Of a DNA stretch of 64,000 bases, positions 54,616 to 63,762 are shown piece after piece. A program made the position numbers and the translations under genes. The stretch's first letter is position 1. Every line of letters begins with the position of its first letter. Below the pieces are notes generated by a model. It saw only the letters and a list, made by a program, of their open reading frames with translations, searched no databases and was not told the origin of the DNA. Source of the DNA: an uncultured Bacteroidota bacterium (GTDB taxonomy: Bacteria; Bacteroidota; Bacteroidia; Chitinophagales; Chitinophagaceae); contig CAIJXT010000011.1 of the NCBI GenBank assembly GCA_903824665.1, positions 1 to 64,000 of the forward strand, written 5' to 3'.

Positions 54616-54623
54616 CAAAAATA
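54616..54623 (-). promoter_or_regulatory. -7 element TATTTTTG
   Basis: A minus-strand TAnnTTTG match, 9 bp upstream of the hexapeptide acyltransferase ATG. It probably drives the acyltransferase-flippase-Kir transcript. A -33 box was not identified. Confidence 0.45.
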
Positions 54624-54722
54624 TAATTACATGCTGCACCCTGAAAAACACGAAATACTCCCACCAGGCATTTGCACAGCAATAGGACAGTGCATTGTTA
54701 GTTTTTAGTTGGGCTCATGCTG

Positions 54723-57143
54723 CTATGCCCCTGTTTTTCTGAACATTGGATACATCGCACCAAGGCACAGAACAATCAGCAAAATACTACTTGCCAGTGC
54801 CACTTTCTTGCCATTATAAAAACTATCAGGCCTGAAGCGGAACTCAATCTTATGATTACCGGCAGGAACTTTAATTGCCCTCAGTACGTAGTTTGCTCTT
54901 AATATCGGCGTTTCTTTTTCATCTACGTAGGCTTTCCAGCCTTTAGAATAGTAAATGTCAGAGAATACCGCCAATCCGTCCCGGCTGTTCTGGCTTTGGA
55001 AAGACAACTCGTTCAATCCATATTGTGTCAGTTTCACTATTGCGGCACTATCCTTACCAAAATTATAGTTGCCAAGCTCGTTTTTATAAGTACTTCTCAA
55101 TACCGCTGTTTTCAATGGATCGAAAGCATCCGGAACGATGGTCGTGTCGCCCAGTTCTGTGGCCTTTAATGCATTCATTTCATCGTCGGCAGTATTGGCC
55201 CAATGTACCTCATTTACAAACCATGCATTTCCACAAGCTCCCGGATTGGGCATTACCTGAGGTGGGGTATTCTGACGTCCGGCAATAATGTACTTTGTGT
55301 TGAGCATACTTAGCACAGCACTATTAAAGCCGCGACTCATGTGTCGGTCTATAAGATCCTGATATATTTCCATTTTGGCGGGGTGGTATCCACCTACACA
55401 TTTATGAAAATAAGCCTGTACTGCGTCGTTGTATGGGTCGCGTGTGAGATCCAGAACCCTATAGTAGGGGTCCGGGTCTTTCATTATTGCAGCATCAACT
55501 TCCCTCGGTGCAAAAATCGATTCGTATTCTGACGCTTCTACGTAGCTGTCTTCATTCAGATAGTTCTTGGATACCACTACAAGGTCAATGGCGATCAATG
55601 CCCCAATTCCGCCGATCAGAAGTGCCGGCTTTATTTTGTCCTTGATAAATGCCCAAAGCAAACCGGCAGAAAGCAGAATGTACACAGCACTTGTAAATCC
55701 GCTGGTGGCGGCCAGTGAGGCACGGTCTTCGCGCAGCAGTTTTACCATTTCAGGTTGCAACCGGTCGTCAGTGCTACCTGTAAAATCGAAAAACATGCTA
55801 CCACCAACACCCAGTAACAGGCAAATGCCGGCTGTGATACCAGCTGCCAGCTTGATGTTCTTCCAGATTTTTGGATCGTTCTTGTTATCCATAATAGCCT
55901 GCAGCCCCCAGATCCCCAGCAACGGAAACAAAAATTGTGGAATCACAAGTGCCATCGACACAGTTCTGAATTTATTGAGGTAAGGGATATGATCAAAAAG
56001 AAAAAAGTTGACTGCTTCGAAGTTCTTGCCCCAGGAAAGCACTATACAGATGATGGTTGTTGCCAGGATCCACCATTTATGAGTAGATTTTACAACAAAA
56101 AGACCCAGTACGAACAAAAAGCAAACAGCGGCACCAAAGTACACCGGGCCACTGAGAAAGGGTTGAGGGCCCCAATACAGTGGTAGTTGTTCAGCGTTTC
56201 CGTTGAGGCGTTCGAGCGTTTTTGGTGCTTTGTCTGCCTTTTCGCCGCTCGATCCCCCATAGAGATAGGGTATCATCAGGCAGAATGTCTCGCCGATACC
56301 ATTGCTCCACCTGAACGCATATTCTTTGTCCAGGCCCCCATTTTCTTTTTTGTCGTGACCGGAAAGTTCACTTCCTCCTCCGCGCATGGTCTCTTTTGCG
56401 TATTCAGAAGTAGTAAGCAACGATGGCATACTTGGCCCGATCCCCAGTGCCATGGTTGCCGCGGCTATAGCTGCAGAAATGAAGAACTGTTTCAGGCGGC
56501 CTTCTTTTATAGCAATAAACAACATCGCTATTCCAAAACAGCCGAACATGATGAACGAATAATATATTACCTGAAAGTGGTTATTGGCAAATATCAGGGC
56601 AAACGAAATACCCAGCAAAGCGGCTCCTGTAAGCCATTTTTCTCTAAAAATGAGGTACAAACCGGCCAGAGCAGCAGGCAGGTAGCCCATAGTGAGCATC
56701 TTGGTCTCGTGCCCTACGCTGATGATAATTGCATTATACGTTGAAAACGCATACGCAATTGCCCCAACAAGACTCAACCACTTGTCCACATTAAGCACCC
56801 GCATAAGCAGGTAGAAACAAACCATCGCTATGAAGAAGAAATAGGCCGGTTTGCCAATTGATTGAAGGATAGTCTGTACATATCCGGTATAATTAGTGTT
56901 GCTTGTGCCTACATAAGTTGTGTACGTAGGCATTCCGCCAAACATGCTGTTCGACCACAGCACATCCTTCCCTGTTGATTCATGATAGGACATTGCCTCA
57001 TGCGACATGGCTTGCCACGAAATATTATCGTGCTGATTGAGCTTTTTGCCTTGCAGTTGTGGGAAGCAGTAGAGCAGCGATAGTATTGCAAATCCTACTA
57101 TTATGAGAATGTCATTTTTATATTTCTTAAAATCCAATTGCAT
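54723..57143 (-). CDS. YfhO-family membrane protein
   Basis: An 806-aa protein with about 12-13 transmembrane helices, a large C-terminal extramembrane domain (from about 530), and the family's opening FAILSLLYCFPQLQGKKLNQHDNI and late blocks KGWKAYVDEKETPILRANYV and AGNHKIEFRFRPDSFYNGK. YfhO proteins are GT-C-fold membrane proteins; in Gram-positives they glycosylate lipoteichoic acid, and in Bacteroidota the acceptor is unknown. It lies 116 bp upstream of the acyltransferase-flippase genes. Confidence 0.93.
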   Translation of the reverse strand: MQLDFKKYKNDILIIVGFAILSLLYCFPQLQGKKLNQHDNISWQAMSHEAMSYHESTGKDVLWSNSMFGGMPTYTTYVGTSNTNYTGYVQTILQSIGKPAYFFFIAMVCFYLLMRVLNVDKWLSLVGAIAYAFSTYNAIIISVGHETKMLTMGYLPAALAGLYLIFREKWLTGAALLGISFALIFANNHFQVIYYSFIMFGCFGIAMLFIAIKEGRLKQFFISAAIAAATMALGIGPSMPSLLTTSEYAKETMRGGGSELSGHDKKENGGLDKEYAFRWSNGIGETFCLMIPYLYGGSSGEKADKAPKTLERLNGNAEQLPLYWGPQPFLSGPVYFGAAVCFLFVLGLFVVKSTHKWWILATTIICIVLSWGKNFEAVNFFLFDHIPYLNKFRTVSMALVIPQFLFPLLGIWGLQAIMDNKNDPKIWKNIKLAAGITAGICLLLGVGGSMFFDFTGSTDDRLQPEMVKLLREDRASLAATSGFTSAVYILLSAGLLWAFIKDKIKPALLIGGIGALIAIDLVVVSKNYLNEDSYVEASEYESIFAPREVDAAIMKDPDPYYRVLDLTRDPYNDAVQAYFHKCVGGYHPAKMEIYQDLIDRHMSRGFNSAVLSMLNTKYIIAGRQNTPPQVMPNPGACGNAWFVNEVHWANTADDEMNALKATELGDTTIVPDAFDPLKTAVLRSTYKNELGNYNFGKDSAAIVKLTQYGLNELSFQSQNSRDGLAVFSDIYYSKGWKAYVDEKETPILRANYVLRAIKVPAGNHKIEFRFRPDSFYNGKKVALASSILLIVLCLGAMYPMFRKTGA

Positions 57144-57355
57144 AAAAACAGTATTAAGCCAAAAGTAGAAAGTACACGGGTATTTTCCTAAATAAACGGA
57201 AAAACAAAATGGCTGGTATCCACCCCATAAAAATTGTTCTGATATTAACTATAATTTTAGTGTTTGGTGGTGTTCATGCACATTGTTCTCCCCTCCATCG
57301 GTATATAAATGGTATTATCCATTTGTTCGTTCCTGAAAAGTAATAAACGAAAACG
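57144..57355. promoter_or_regulatory. Intergenic with yfhO promoter element
   Basis: 212 bp. A minus-strand TACTTTTG at 57160-57167 lies 16 bp before the YfhO ATG. The rest, up to the M28 peptidase stop, is AT-rich with no gene. Confidence 0.5.
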
Positions 57356-58723
57356 CTAATCAAGACCATGCTCACAAACAAGATAGATGAACTGCGCAAG
57401 TGTAACTGCGCCGAGCTTCAATTCCCGGTGATTTACGTTCTCAAAAACATCATTGGCCGTATGGTGATAGTCGAAATATCGCTGTGAATCGGGCATGAGA
57501 CCAGCAACCGGCAGGTTCATTTTTCGTTGTAGCGGGCTGATGTCGGCTCCGCCCTCATTATGGCTGAAGTCATAAACATTGTAGGGCAGAAACAGGTGGG
57601 TATATTGCCTGATGCGGTCCTTTCGGGCATCGCTCATCTCCATACCAATACCCCGTGGCGAAAAACCTCCGGCATCGGTTTCGATAGCCACAATATGATT
57701 TTCTTTGGCGGCTATAGCAGAGTCTGCATAAGCCCGCCCGCCCATCAGGCCATTTTCCTCGTTCATAAATAACACCGCTCTTATGGTGTACCTTGGTTTA
57801 TAACCAATCGCTTTCAAAGCCCTGATCACCTCTATCGATTGTACACATCCGGCACCGTCGTCGTGAGCTCCTTCTCCCACATCCCATGAGTCCAGGTGAC
57901 CTCCGACTGTGATAATACGTTCGGGCACTTCGGTTCCTTTTATTTCGCCAATTACGTTGTAAGAGTGCGCCAACCCTTCCTTCATATGGCATTCAGAGGT
58001 CATTCTGGCCTGAACTGTTCCTCGTTTACAGGCATATTCAAGTGCATTTGCCGACTGATTGCCTATGGCCATTTCCGGGATTTTTTTCGGAATGGAGTCG
58101 TCATAGTGCATGCTGCCTGTATGCGGAAAATCATCCTCTCCTGTAGACATAGAACGGATGATCACGCCGGCCGCACCTCTTCTGGATGCAATGTTGGGGC
58201 TGTTCCAACGGTAGTTTACAGCATCGCCATAGCCCTCAAAACTATTTACAAAGTCCTGCCGGAATCTGTAATTGAAGAAGATGATCTTTCCTTTGACCGC
58301 ATTGTCGGGCATAGCCTTCAGCTCTTCGTAGTTATATACCATCACCACGTCAGCCTCCAGAGGTTTGCCCCCGGTGCCCTGGCTGTTGCCCAGCGACAAT
58401 GCGGGTACTTCCCTGAAGTCCTTTTCCATCTTCAATGCAAGGCTTTCCTTTCCCCGGTACCAGCACGGCACATCGGCCGCCTGCAGCCATACCCTGTCGG
58501 CACCTGCTTGTTTCATTGTTTTTTCACCCCATACAACCGCTTTTGCTGCTGCAGGTGTACCACTAAGTCTGTGTCCTACATTTTTACAGAGGTCGCGCAG
58601 GTTGTCGTAGCAGGTGCTGTGTAGCAATACTTCGTCTGATATCCGGCGAAACATCACTGAATCTTGTGCGTCAGACGTCAAAGCCAGACATATTGCAGTT
58701 GCTGTTATTATAGAAGATCTCAT
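57356..58723 (-). CDS. Exported M28 zinc peptidase (carboxypeptidase Q-like)
   Basis: A 455-aa protein from the ATG at 58723 (MRSSIITATAICLALTSDAQ signal; frame open to 58771 is an extension). A PA-like insert (NAVKGKIIFFNYRFRQD ... RRGAAGVIIRSM) lies within the M28 domain. Zinc and catalytic residues: His276 and Asp278 in GGHLDSWDVG, Asp288 in HDDGAG, Glu322/Glu323 in NEENG, Asp350 in IETDAGG. It hydrolyses dipeptides or N-terminal residues in the periplasm or outside the cell. It stands alone. Confidence 0.95.
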   Translation of the reverse strand: MRSSIITATAICLALTSDAQDSVMFRRISDEVLLHSTCYDNLRDLCKNVGHRLSGTPAAAKAVVWGEKTMKQAGADRVWLQAADVPCWYRGKESLALKMEKDFREVPALSLGNSQGTGGKPLEADVVMVYNYEELKAMPDNAVKGKIIFFNYRFRQDFVNSFEGYGDAVNYRWNSPNIASRRGAAGVIIRSMSTGEDDFPHTGSMHYDDSIPKKIPEMAIGNQSANALEYACKRGTVQARMTSECHMKEGLAHSYNVIGEIKGTEVPERIITVGGHLDSWDVGEGAHDDGAGCVQSIEVIRALKAIGYKPRYTIRAVLFMNEENGLMGGRAYADSAIAAKENHIVAIETDAGGFSPRGIGMEMSDARKDRIRQYTHLFLPYNVYDFSHNEGGADISPLQRKMNLPVAGLMPDSQRYFDYHHTANDVFENVNHRELKLGAVTLAQFIYLVCEHGLD

Positions 58724-58806
58724 TTTTAAGTCTGGTAGTTGCCACCGGAGTACTGCCGGCGATTTTAGCAAGAGTATGTATAATTATAACGGATACGCAG
58801 ATGGCA

Positions 58807-59355
58807 TTAATCTTTTCCCACAGCTCCCCTGAACTGATGTATTGGCTCTTTGAACAAAACATTGAAGGTTGTCAGTGAACCATATATAGCAGTGATGTAC
58901 TGCTGCAATTCTACCTTTTCATCATCTTCCATCACTTTATGTGCGTTGATCTTTTGTTCCATAACGCGCAGGCGGTCGCGAACCATGACGATTTTGTGGA
59001 AGAAGGTCTCAATAGGAACTTCTTTGGATTGCAATGTAGGGTCGCCCGGTTTCAATATCATATTGCCGCGACGCCACCTGGGACCAATCGGTACCATCTG
59101 TGTATCGTGTAGTCGCTGATCCAGGATATTGCTAAGTGCCTGCTCTATGTCGGCAATGGTTATCGTTTCGCTTCCTGTTTCTCCTTCTGAAGCCACCAGT
59201 GTTTTTAGCTCTGCATAATCTTTGCTGATGCTTTTTACACCTTGCTGCGACTTGAACCAGATTATATAAAATTCGAGTGCTGTATCTACTACAACGCCCT
59301 TACCGAAGTGCGGATGGTCTACCCGGGAACCGATCCCTAATTGTGTGCTCATCAT
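58807..59355 (-). CDS. Conserved hypothetical with KOW/SH3-like start
   Basis: A 182-aa protein. The N-terminus (IGSRVDHPHFGKGVVVD ... IIWFKSQQGVKSISKDY) has the G-x-x-V-x-H-x-x-F-G-x-G-x-V pattern also found at the C-terminus of UvrD-type helicases and in CarD-like proteins, which bind RNA polymerase or nucleic acid. The middle and C-terminal parts are helical (VEIADIEQALSNILDQR; VMVRDRLRVMEQKINAHKVM) with no recognised family. No partner is adjacent. It is possibly a nucleic-acid-associated accessory. Confidence 0.75.
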   Translation of the reverse strand: MMSTQLGIGSRVDHPHFGKGVVVDTALEFYIIWFKSQQGVKSISKDYAELKTLVASEGETGSETITIADIEQALSNILDQRLHDTQMVPIGPRWRRGNMILKPGDPTLQSKEVPIETFFHKIVMVRDRLRVMEQKINAHKVMEDDEKVELQQYITAIYGSLTTFNVLFKEPIHQFRGAVGKD

Positions 59356-59448
59356 TTGTGATTGAGCTACAAAGTAAAGAAAAGAAAGATGATTTTTGAA
59401 GCACGATGCATGTAGCCGTTTTTTACACTGCGCTTTGCAGGGGTCTTA

Positions 59449-59930
59449 TTACCGGAGTTGGCTAAGCACATCCCATACTTTCTGTTTGTAGGCTATTACA
59501 GCCGCAGACTGATCTGCCGTGTTATCGTGGTCTATCAGAAACCGTTCTATGGTATTTTGCCGGTGAATAGCAATATACATGCCGCCCTGATCGTGACTGT
59601 CGGGGTTGCCAAAGGTAGTGCCGGGTGCAAACAACAACTCTGCAGGAATTGCATTGAGCAGCGATCTGGCAATCACAAATTTTTCGGCTGGCATAGTTTG
59701 GGTTGGTACAAACACATAGCCCGGTGCTACATTGGGGTAGGGGCACTGTCGTCTTTACGTAGCGAGCGTTGGTCAACGCTGTAGATATTTACACAGTTAC
59801 CAGCACATTCGCCGAAAAATGTTCCAAACTCAATTCGGTTGGCGGTATTTGCTGGTTCACAATGGGTATTCCCGCTTTTGTTGCAGCCGAGAAAGACGAG
59901 CATTGACAGGATCAGAACGGTAATTCTCAT
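59449..59930 (-). pseudogene. Lipoprotein gene split by a frameshift
   Basis: The minus strand from ATG 59930 reads a lipoprotein (MRITVLILSMLVFLGCNKSG, Cys16) for 67 codons to a TAG at 59727. The next frame carries on without a break in sense: VAPGYVFVPTQTMPAEKF to the stop at 59449 (KVWDVLSQLR). One extra C in either of the C4 runs near 59735-59745 would join them into one coherent protein of about 160 aa. Either a real inactivating -1 shift or a base-calling/homopolymer error explains it. Function is unknown. Confidence 0.65.
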
Positions 59931-60049
59931 TTCGAAAGATTATATAGTGCAAGATACATTGTCATACATTCGGGATGCTGCCCCGCTAAGGGGGAATTTC
60001 ATATTATAAAACAGTGGGTGTGTTTACGCTTTTACATCCAATCCAATCA

Positions 60050-60211
60050 TCATTTCTTACTCACAACGAGCAAACGGATAAAAAACAGGAGGCTGCCGAC
60101 AAGAAATAGCTTATTTACTATACCTGCGAATGGAGGTGCGCCTTCGGGCCACAACTGCCCCAGCAGCACCACGACATTAAGGATTATCAAAATGATAAGT
60201 ACCGGTTTCAT
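60050..60211 (-). CDS. Small membrane protein
   Basis: A 53-aa protein from the ATG at 60211 (MKPVLIILIILNVVVLLGQL) with two hydrophobic helices separated by WPEGAPPFAGIVNK, the second LFLVGSLLFFIRLLVV. An earlier ATG at 60244 is possible. The amphipathic PEGAPP turn between helices suggests a two-pass protein. No family is recognised. Confidence 0.55.
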   Translation of the reverse strand: MKPVLIILIILNVVVLLGQLWPEGAPPFAGIVNKLFLVGSLLFFIRLLVVSKK

Positions 60212-60303
60212 AAAACTGGTCATAGGTGACAAATTTTGCGGCAAATCTAGGCAATATTATGATTTAGCGAATGCAATAATGCCCAAATGTGGCGAAAAGA
60301 CCG

Positions 60304-61605
60304 TCACCTCGCCGTTACCAATCTGTTTTCCAGCTCCAGTACCTGGGTTTCACTTATTTTCAGATCATACTCTGCTGTGTAAAGCCTGATTATCGCCTGA
60401 ACGAACGCATTTTCAGCCTCCCGCGATTCGAGTGTGGTGCCTACACCAACCCTGAAACGGGCCAGTTGCACGTCCAGGTTTTCTTTCGCATACCTGATGT
60501 TTTCATTGGCAAGATTGTATGCAGCAACCGCCAGCGTATAATTTCGCCACGTGGTTCTGTATTGTCTTCCTATTATCGTGTACTGGCGCTCAAATAGCAG
60601 TTCATCGCGCATTGCCTGCAGCGACGCAACCTTTGTCTGTCTGCGCAGATTGCCACCATTGAATACCGGTACCGATAGATTGAAGGAGCCGTTAGCCCCA
60701 TAGCTCTGTGTAAACAATGCGAATCCGGTAGCACTGGTGTTGCGGTTGTACACATAACCACCATTTAGCGTAAGAGTGGGCAGGGAAAATGATCGTGCTA
60801 TATCTGCATTGATTTGTGAAAGATCAGCATTTTGCCTGAAAATACTCAAAGAAAGGTTGATGTCGCGGAGCCGGTCTTTCCCTGCGGGTTGCAGTTTCCT
60901 ATCAATTGGAAGGCTGTCATCAACCCGGTATAATTTGTCTTCATTTTCACCCATAAGCACGCTCATAGAGTCGCACGCCTGTGCAAATGAACCCACATAG
61001 GTCAGTGAGTCGGCTTGCCGGGCATTATAGTCCACCCGGGCCTGAAGATAGTCCACCTTTGCACCGGCACCATTTCGGTACTTCATGTCTGTGAGTTCCA
61101 TTCTTACTCTGGCAAGGTGCAGCGCGGTATCAACTGCGGCCAGTTGCCTTTGCATCAGCGCCACCTGCGCATACATTTGTATGGTGCGCGACACTACCGA
61201 CTGCATCTGCATCCGCAGTTGTAGCTCACTGAGTGCTTCAAGTTCGTTAAGTTGCTTTTTTACGAGAAACATCCTCCCACCGTCGAAAACTGTCCAGTTG
61301 ACCAGCACAGCAGGGTTGAGATTTGTATTTACTGCATTGGGATTATTCTGTTCGCTTCCATTTGCAAGGTCACTTTGTACATTCATTCGACTTTGCGAGC
61401 CGCTGATTCCTGCGGAGATATTGGGTAAATATCCGGCATTCCCGATGGTGTTGTTACGCGCAGCCTGTTGCACAGCAATCCCGGATATACTGATGTCATA
61501 ATTTTTTTGCAGCGTCCGCGCGATCGCTTCCTGCAACGTAAGTCTTTCCTGAGCAATAGTTGCACCGGTTACCAGTAACAATAGTATCAGTAATGGCTTA
61601 TCCAT
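60304..61605 (-). CDS. TolC-family outer membrane efflux protein
   Basis: A 433-aa protein. Signal (MDKPLLILLLLVTGATIAQ), then two OEP repeats with the usual LTLQEAIARTLQKNYDI start, long coiled-coil helices (LNELEALSELQLRMQMQSVVS; IGRQYRTTWRNYTLAVAAYN) and a C-terminal KENLDVQLARFRVGVGTT block. It forms the trimeric exit duct of a tripartite pump or type I secretion. No RND, membrane-fusion or ABC genes are beside it, so the rest of the system is encoded elsewhere. Confidence 0.93.
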   Translation of the reverse strand: MDKPLLILLLLVTGATIAQERLTLQEAIARTLQKNYDISISGIAVQQAARNNTIGNAGYLPNISAGISGSQSRMNVQSDLANGSEQNNPNAVNTNLNPAVLVNWTVFDGGRMFLVKKQLNELEALSELQLRMQMQSVVSRTIQMYAQVALMQRQLAAVDTALHLARVRMELTDMKYRNGAGAKVDYLQARVDYNARQADSLTYVGSFAQACDSMSVLMGENEDKLYRVDDSLPIDRKLQPAGKDRLRDINLSLSIFRQNADLSQINADIARSFSLPTLTLNGGYVYNRNTSATGFALFTQSYGANGSFNLSVPVFNGGNLRRQTKVASLQAMRDELLFERQYTIIGRQYRTTWRNYTLAVAAYNLANENIRYAKENLDVQLARFRVGVGTTLESREAENAFVQAIIRLYTAEYDLKISETQVLELENRLVTAR

Positions 61606-61831
61606 CGCATAAAATTGAAGAGGCAGTATACTTACCTGAGTTTGAGTTTATTAAGTACCCGTCCCATCGGGTGACGGTTTTGCCTGTTTTCACGTACTTC
61701 AAAAGTCATCATTATACCTCGAAATATCAAATCGCAGGTGCCCGGAATAGCCTTTTGCAACAAATTTTAACAGGTTCATGTATCAACACCTATTTTTTGT
61801 TTGCGATGGTACACGTGTTCTGAATGAAACT

Positions 61832-61873
61832 GCCAGTTGCCCCATGCAGGTTGTACTAGATGAGGCAACTGGC
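61832..61873. repeat. Inverted repeat after the DUF4288 gene
   Basis: GCCAGTTGCC (61832-61841) pairs exactly with GGCAACTGGC (61864-61873) around a 22-nt loop. The flanks AAAC and GTTT also pair past a T-T mismatch. It lies 20 bp past the DUF4288 stop on the minus strand and may act as a weak terminator; the long loop is unusual. The 288-bp gap between 61606 and 61893 is otherwise empty. Confidence 0.45.
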
Positions 61874-61893
61874 TGTTTATTTATTAATATCAA

Positions 61894-62190
61894 TTACGCT
61901 GACCACACAGGCGCGGGCACCATATCAGCCTCGCGAACCATAGAGAACAGCAATCCGCCATTCACGAGTTCTACCGGTTGCAGGTCTTTTACCGCCAGCA
62001 TACGCCAGAAGATGGTACGACCGTGGCGATCTATAAAGGTAGTTTCTTCGTTCTGTCCGGCTTTGCGTGCCTCAGTAAGCGCATTTTGTTCATCGTCGGC
62101 AAATACAAGTCGCCATTGCTCTTCGTATTGGTCGGTATGTTGTCCATCGCATTCTATACGGTAAACGATCTGTGCTGTAAATGATTGCAT
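61894..62190 (-). CDS. DUF4288 protein
   Basis: A 98-aa protein. The pattern QIVYRIECDGQ ... EEQWRLVFADDEQNALTEARK ... TFIDRHGRTIFWRMLAVKDL matches the single-domain DUF4288 family of small cytosolic proteins, whose function is not known. It is 60 bp downstream of the LiaF-like gene on the same strand and may share a transcript. Confidence 0.75.
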   Translation of the reverse strand: MQSFTAQIVYRIECDGQHTDQYEEQWRLVFADDEQNALTEARKAGQNEETTFIDRHGRTIFWRMLAVKDLQPVELVNGGLLFSMVREADMVPAPVWSA

Positions 62191-62250
62191 AAAAAGATGT
62201 TTAGGGTGAAAATTGTGTGTTGAAAGGAATTTGTGTGATGATTTCCGGCA

Positions 62251-62994
62251 TTAGTAAGATTTGATCTCTATGCCGCCAAAAGTGCAATTGCCCTGCAGTA
62301 CGAGTTTTTTTCTTGTTTCTGTAGATCCTGTATGTATCAGCCGCTCATCTTCTACTGCCCCAAACACAGGCCTGATTTCGTTCTGCACATCCCAGTTAGA
62401 TGGTATAATGAGTTCTACACCACCAAATGATACCCGGCAGTCGAGCACTACAGTGTCTCCCGGAAAATCAGCTTGGGTCAGGTTTATTTCGCTCCCACCA
62501 AAGGCCACTGAGATTACACCTCCTTTAAAGTCTTTTGATGTAATGATCTCTTTTCTGCCGCCAAAGGTCACATCAATAAATACCTTGCTTTCATCTGTTA
62601 TGTTTGGAGCAGAGGTAGATGATGATGGATAGCATTTTTGCCTGCGGGGCCTGAATGCGATCATCAGACCGGCAATTATTACAATCGCTGGCCAGAACAG
62701 ATGCTTCGACGATGTTCCCATTACCTTGAACTGTGGGATAAGATGGGCAACACCAATGGTGATTAAAATCCACCACGAATTGTTCCTGAACCCATTTTTT
62801 AGCCCAATCAGTCCCCCAATTATAATGAGGATAACCGGCCACGAAAAGCGAAAGTCAAACGGCAAAACGCCCAATTTGTGGAGCAGAAGCCCGGTACCAA
62901 GCAGTGCGATTGCTATGCCAAAGAAGATCCTGTTGGTGGTACTTTGCTCTCTGAAACGGTTTGGCTGTCCGGGATTGAAATTACGATTGCGCAT
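62251..62994 (-). CDS. LiaF-like membrane protein (DUF5668 / cell-wall response domain)
   Basis: A 247-aa protein from the ATG at 62994 (MRNRNFNPGQPNRFREQSTT). Four hydrophobic helices (IFFGIAIALLGTGLLLHKL ... VILIIIGGLIGLKNG ... FWPAIVIIAGLMIAFRP) are followed by a soluble domain (VFIDVTFGGRKEIITSKDF ... GGVELIIPSNW ... GNCTFGGIEIKSY) of repeating GG-x-[KE]-x-x-I units, as in LiaF/YvqF and other membrane-stress sensors. In Firmicutes LiaF restrains LiaSR; here no kinase pair is adjacent. Confidence 0.9.
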   Translation of the reverse strand: MRNRNFNPGQPNRFREQSTTNRIFFGIAIALLGTGLLLHKLGVLPFDFRFSWPVILIIIGGLIGLKNGFRNNSWWILITIGVAHLIPQFKVMGTSSKHLFWPAIVIIAGLMIAFRPRRQKCYPSSSTSAPNITDESKVFIDVTFGGRKEIITSKDFKGGVISVAFGGSEINLTQADFPGDTVVLDCRVSFGGVELIIPSNWDVQNEIRPVFGAVEDERLIHTGSTETRKKLVLQGNCTFGGIEIKSY

Positions 62995-63115
62995 ATGCTG
63001 TTCTTTTACAAACACAAAAGTAATTACAGCCTGTACCGTGCAGAAACAGTATTAGGTAAAAAAATGTACAACGGCGGTGAATGTGGGGTAATGGTCGGTG
63101 AATGGGTGTAGCTAC

Positions 63116-63646
63116 TTACAATTCTGTGATCTTATTTACCGTAGCCCAGTTGCGCGTGGTAGCTGCAACGCCCAGTTTTTTCTCTATAAATGTATTTGAA
63201 AAGCAGGTCTTGCCGTAGTTGGTACTGAATATATATACTTCACGGTTCACCACACGGGCATACTCAGCATCGTTAGAGTAAACGCCCAGCGATCCCCTTA
63301 GGTCATACGACGGCACCTCTGATAGGAAGGTGACATACAACTTGCTTTTTTCTTCTGTTTTTATCGTATCGAATGGGTTGTTCCGGATCACATTCCCGAT
63401 CTCATGAAACATGCGTAAAACTGCCGTGACCCTGTACCCCAGCTTTTGTTGCAATTGCTGTTCTATTTTATTGCGCAGCAATGCTTCATTGGTCTCTTCT
63501 GTTTCAAAAAGTACATTTCCGCTCTGAATATAGGCTGTAATATTTTCAATTCCCGGCATTTGAAAATGCGCACGCAACTCTTCCATCTTTATGAGTTTTT
63601 GTCCGCTTACATTAATGCCCCGGAGGAATGCAACATATCTGATCAT
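63116..63646 (-). CDS. DUF1697 family protein
   Basis: A 176-aa protein from the ATG at 63646 (MIRYVAFLRGINVSGQKLIK). The family signature RYVAFLRGINV-x-G and LRAHF-x-MPGIENITAYIQSGNVLFE is clear, as is the C-terminal FSNTFIEKKLGVAATTRNW. DUF1697 members are cytosolic with no agreed function. The nine extra codons upstream of 63646 are not conserved. Confidence 0.93.
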   Translation of the reverse strand: MIRYVAFLRGINVSGQKLIKMEELRAHFQMPGIENITAYIQSGNVLFETEETNEALLRNKIEQQLQQKLGYRVTAVLRMFHEIGNVIRNNPFDTIKTEEKSKLYVTFLSEVPSYDLRGSLGVYSNDAEYARVVNREVYIFSTNYGKTCFSNTFIEKKLGVAATTRNWATVNKITEL

Positions 63647-63762
63647 TTCAATGGGCTGAGGTGGGTAATACAATTCAATAAGCGAATTTAATCAATTCGC
63701 AGGAAATTGATTGCCACATTTTTATGCCTTTTTTACGAGTGAAATGGGTGAAGGAGATGAAT

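Noticed and set aside
59458-59784. 108-aa plus-strand frame opposite the frameshifted lipoprotein
   Set aside because: It is antisense to the interrupted gene and has no recognisable features.
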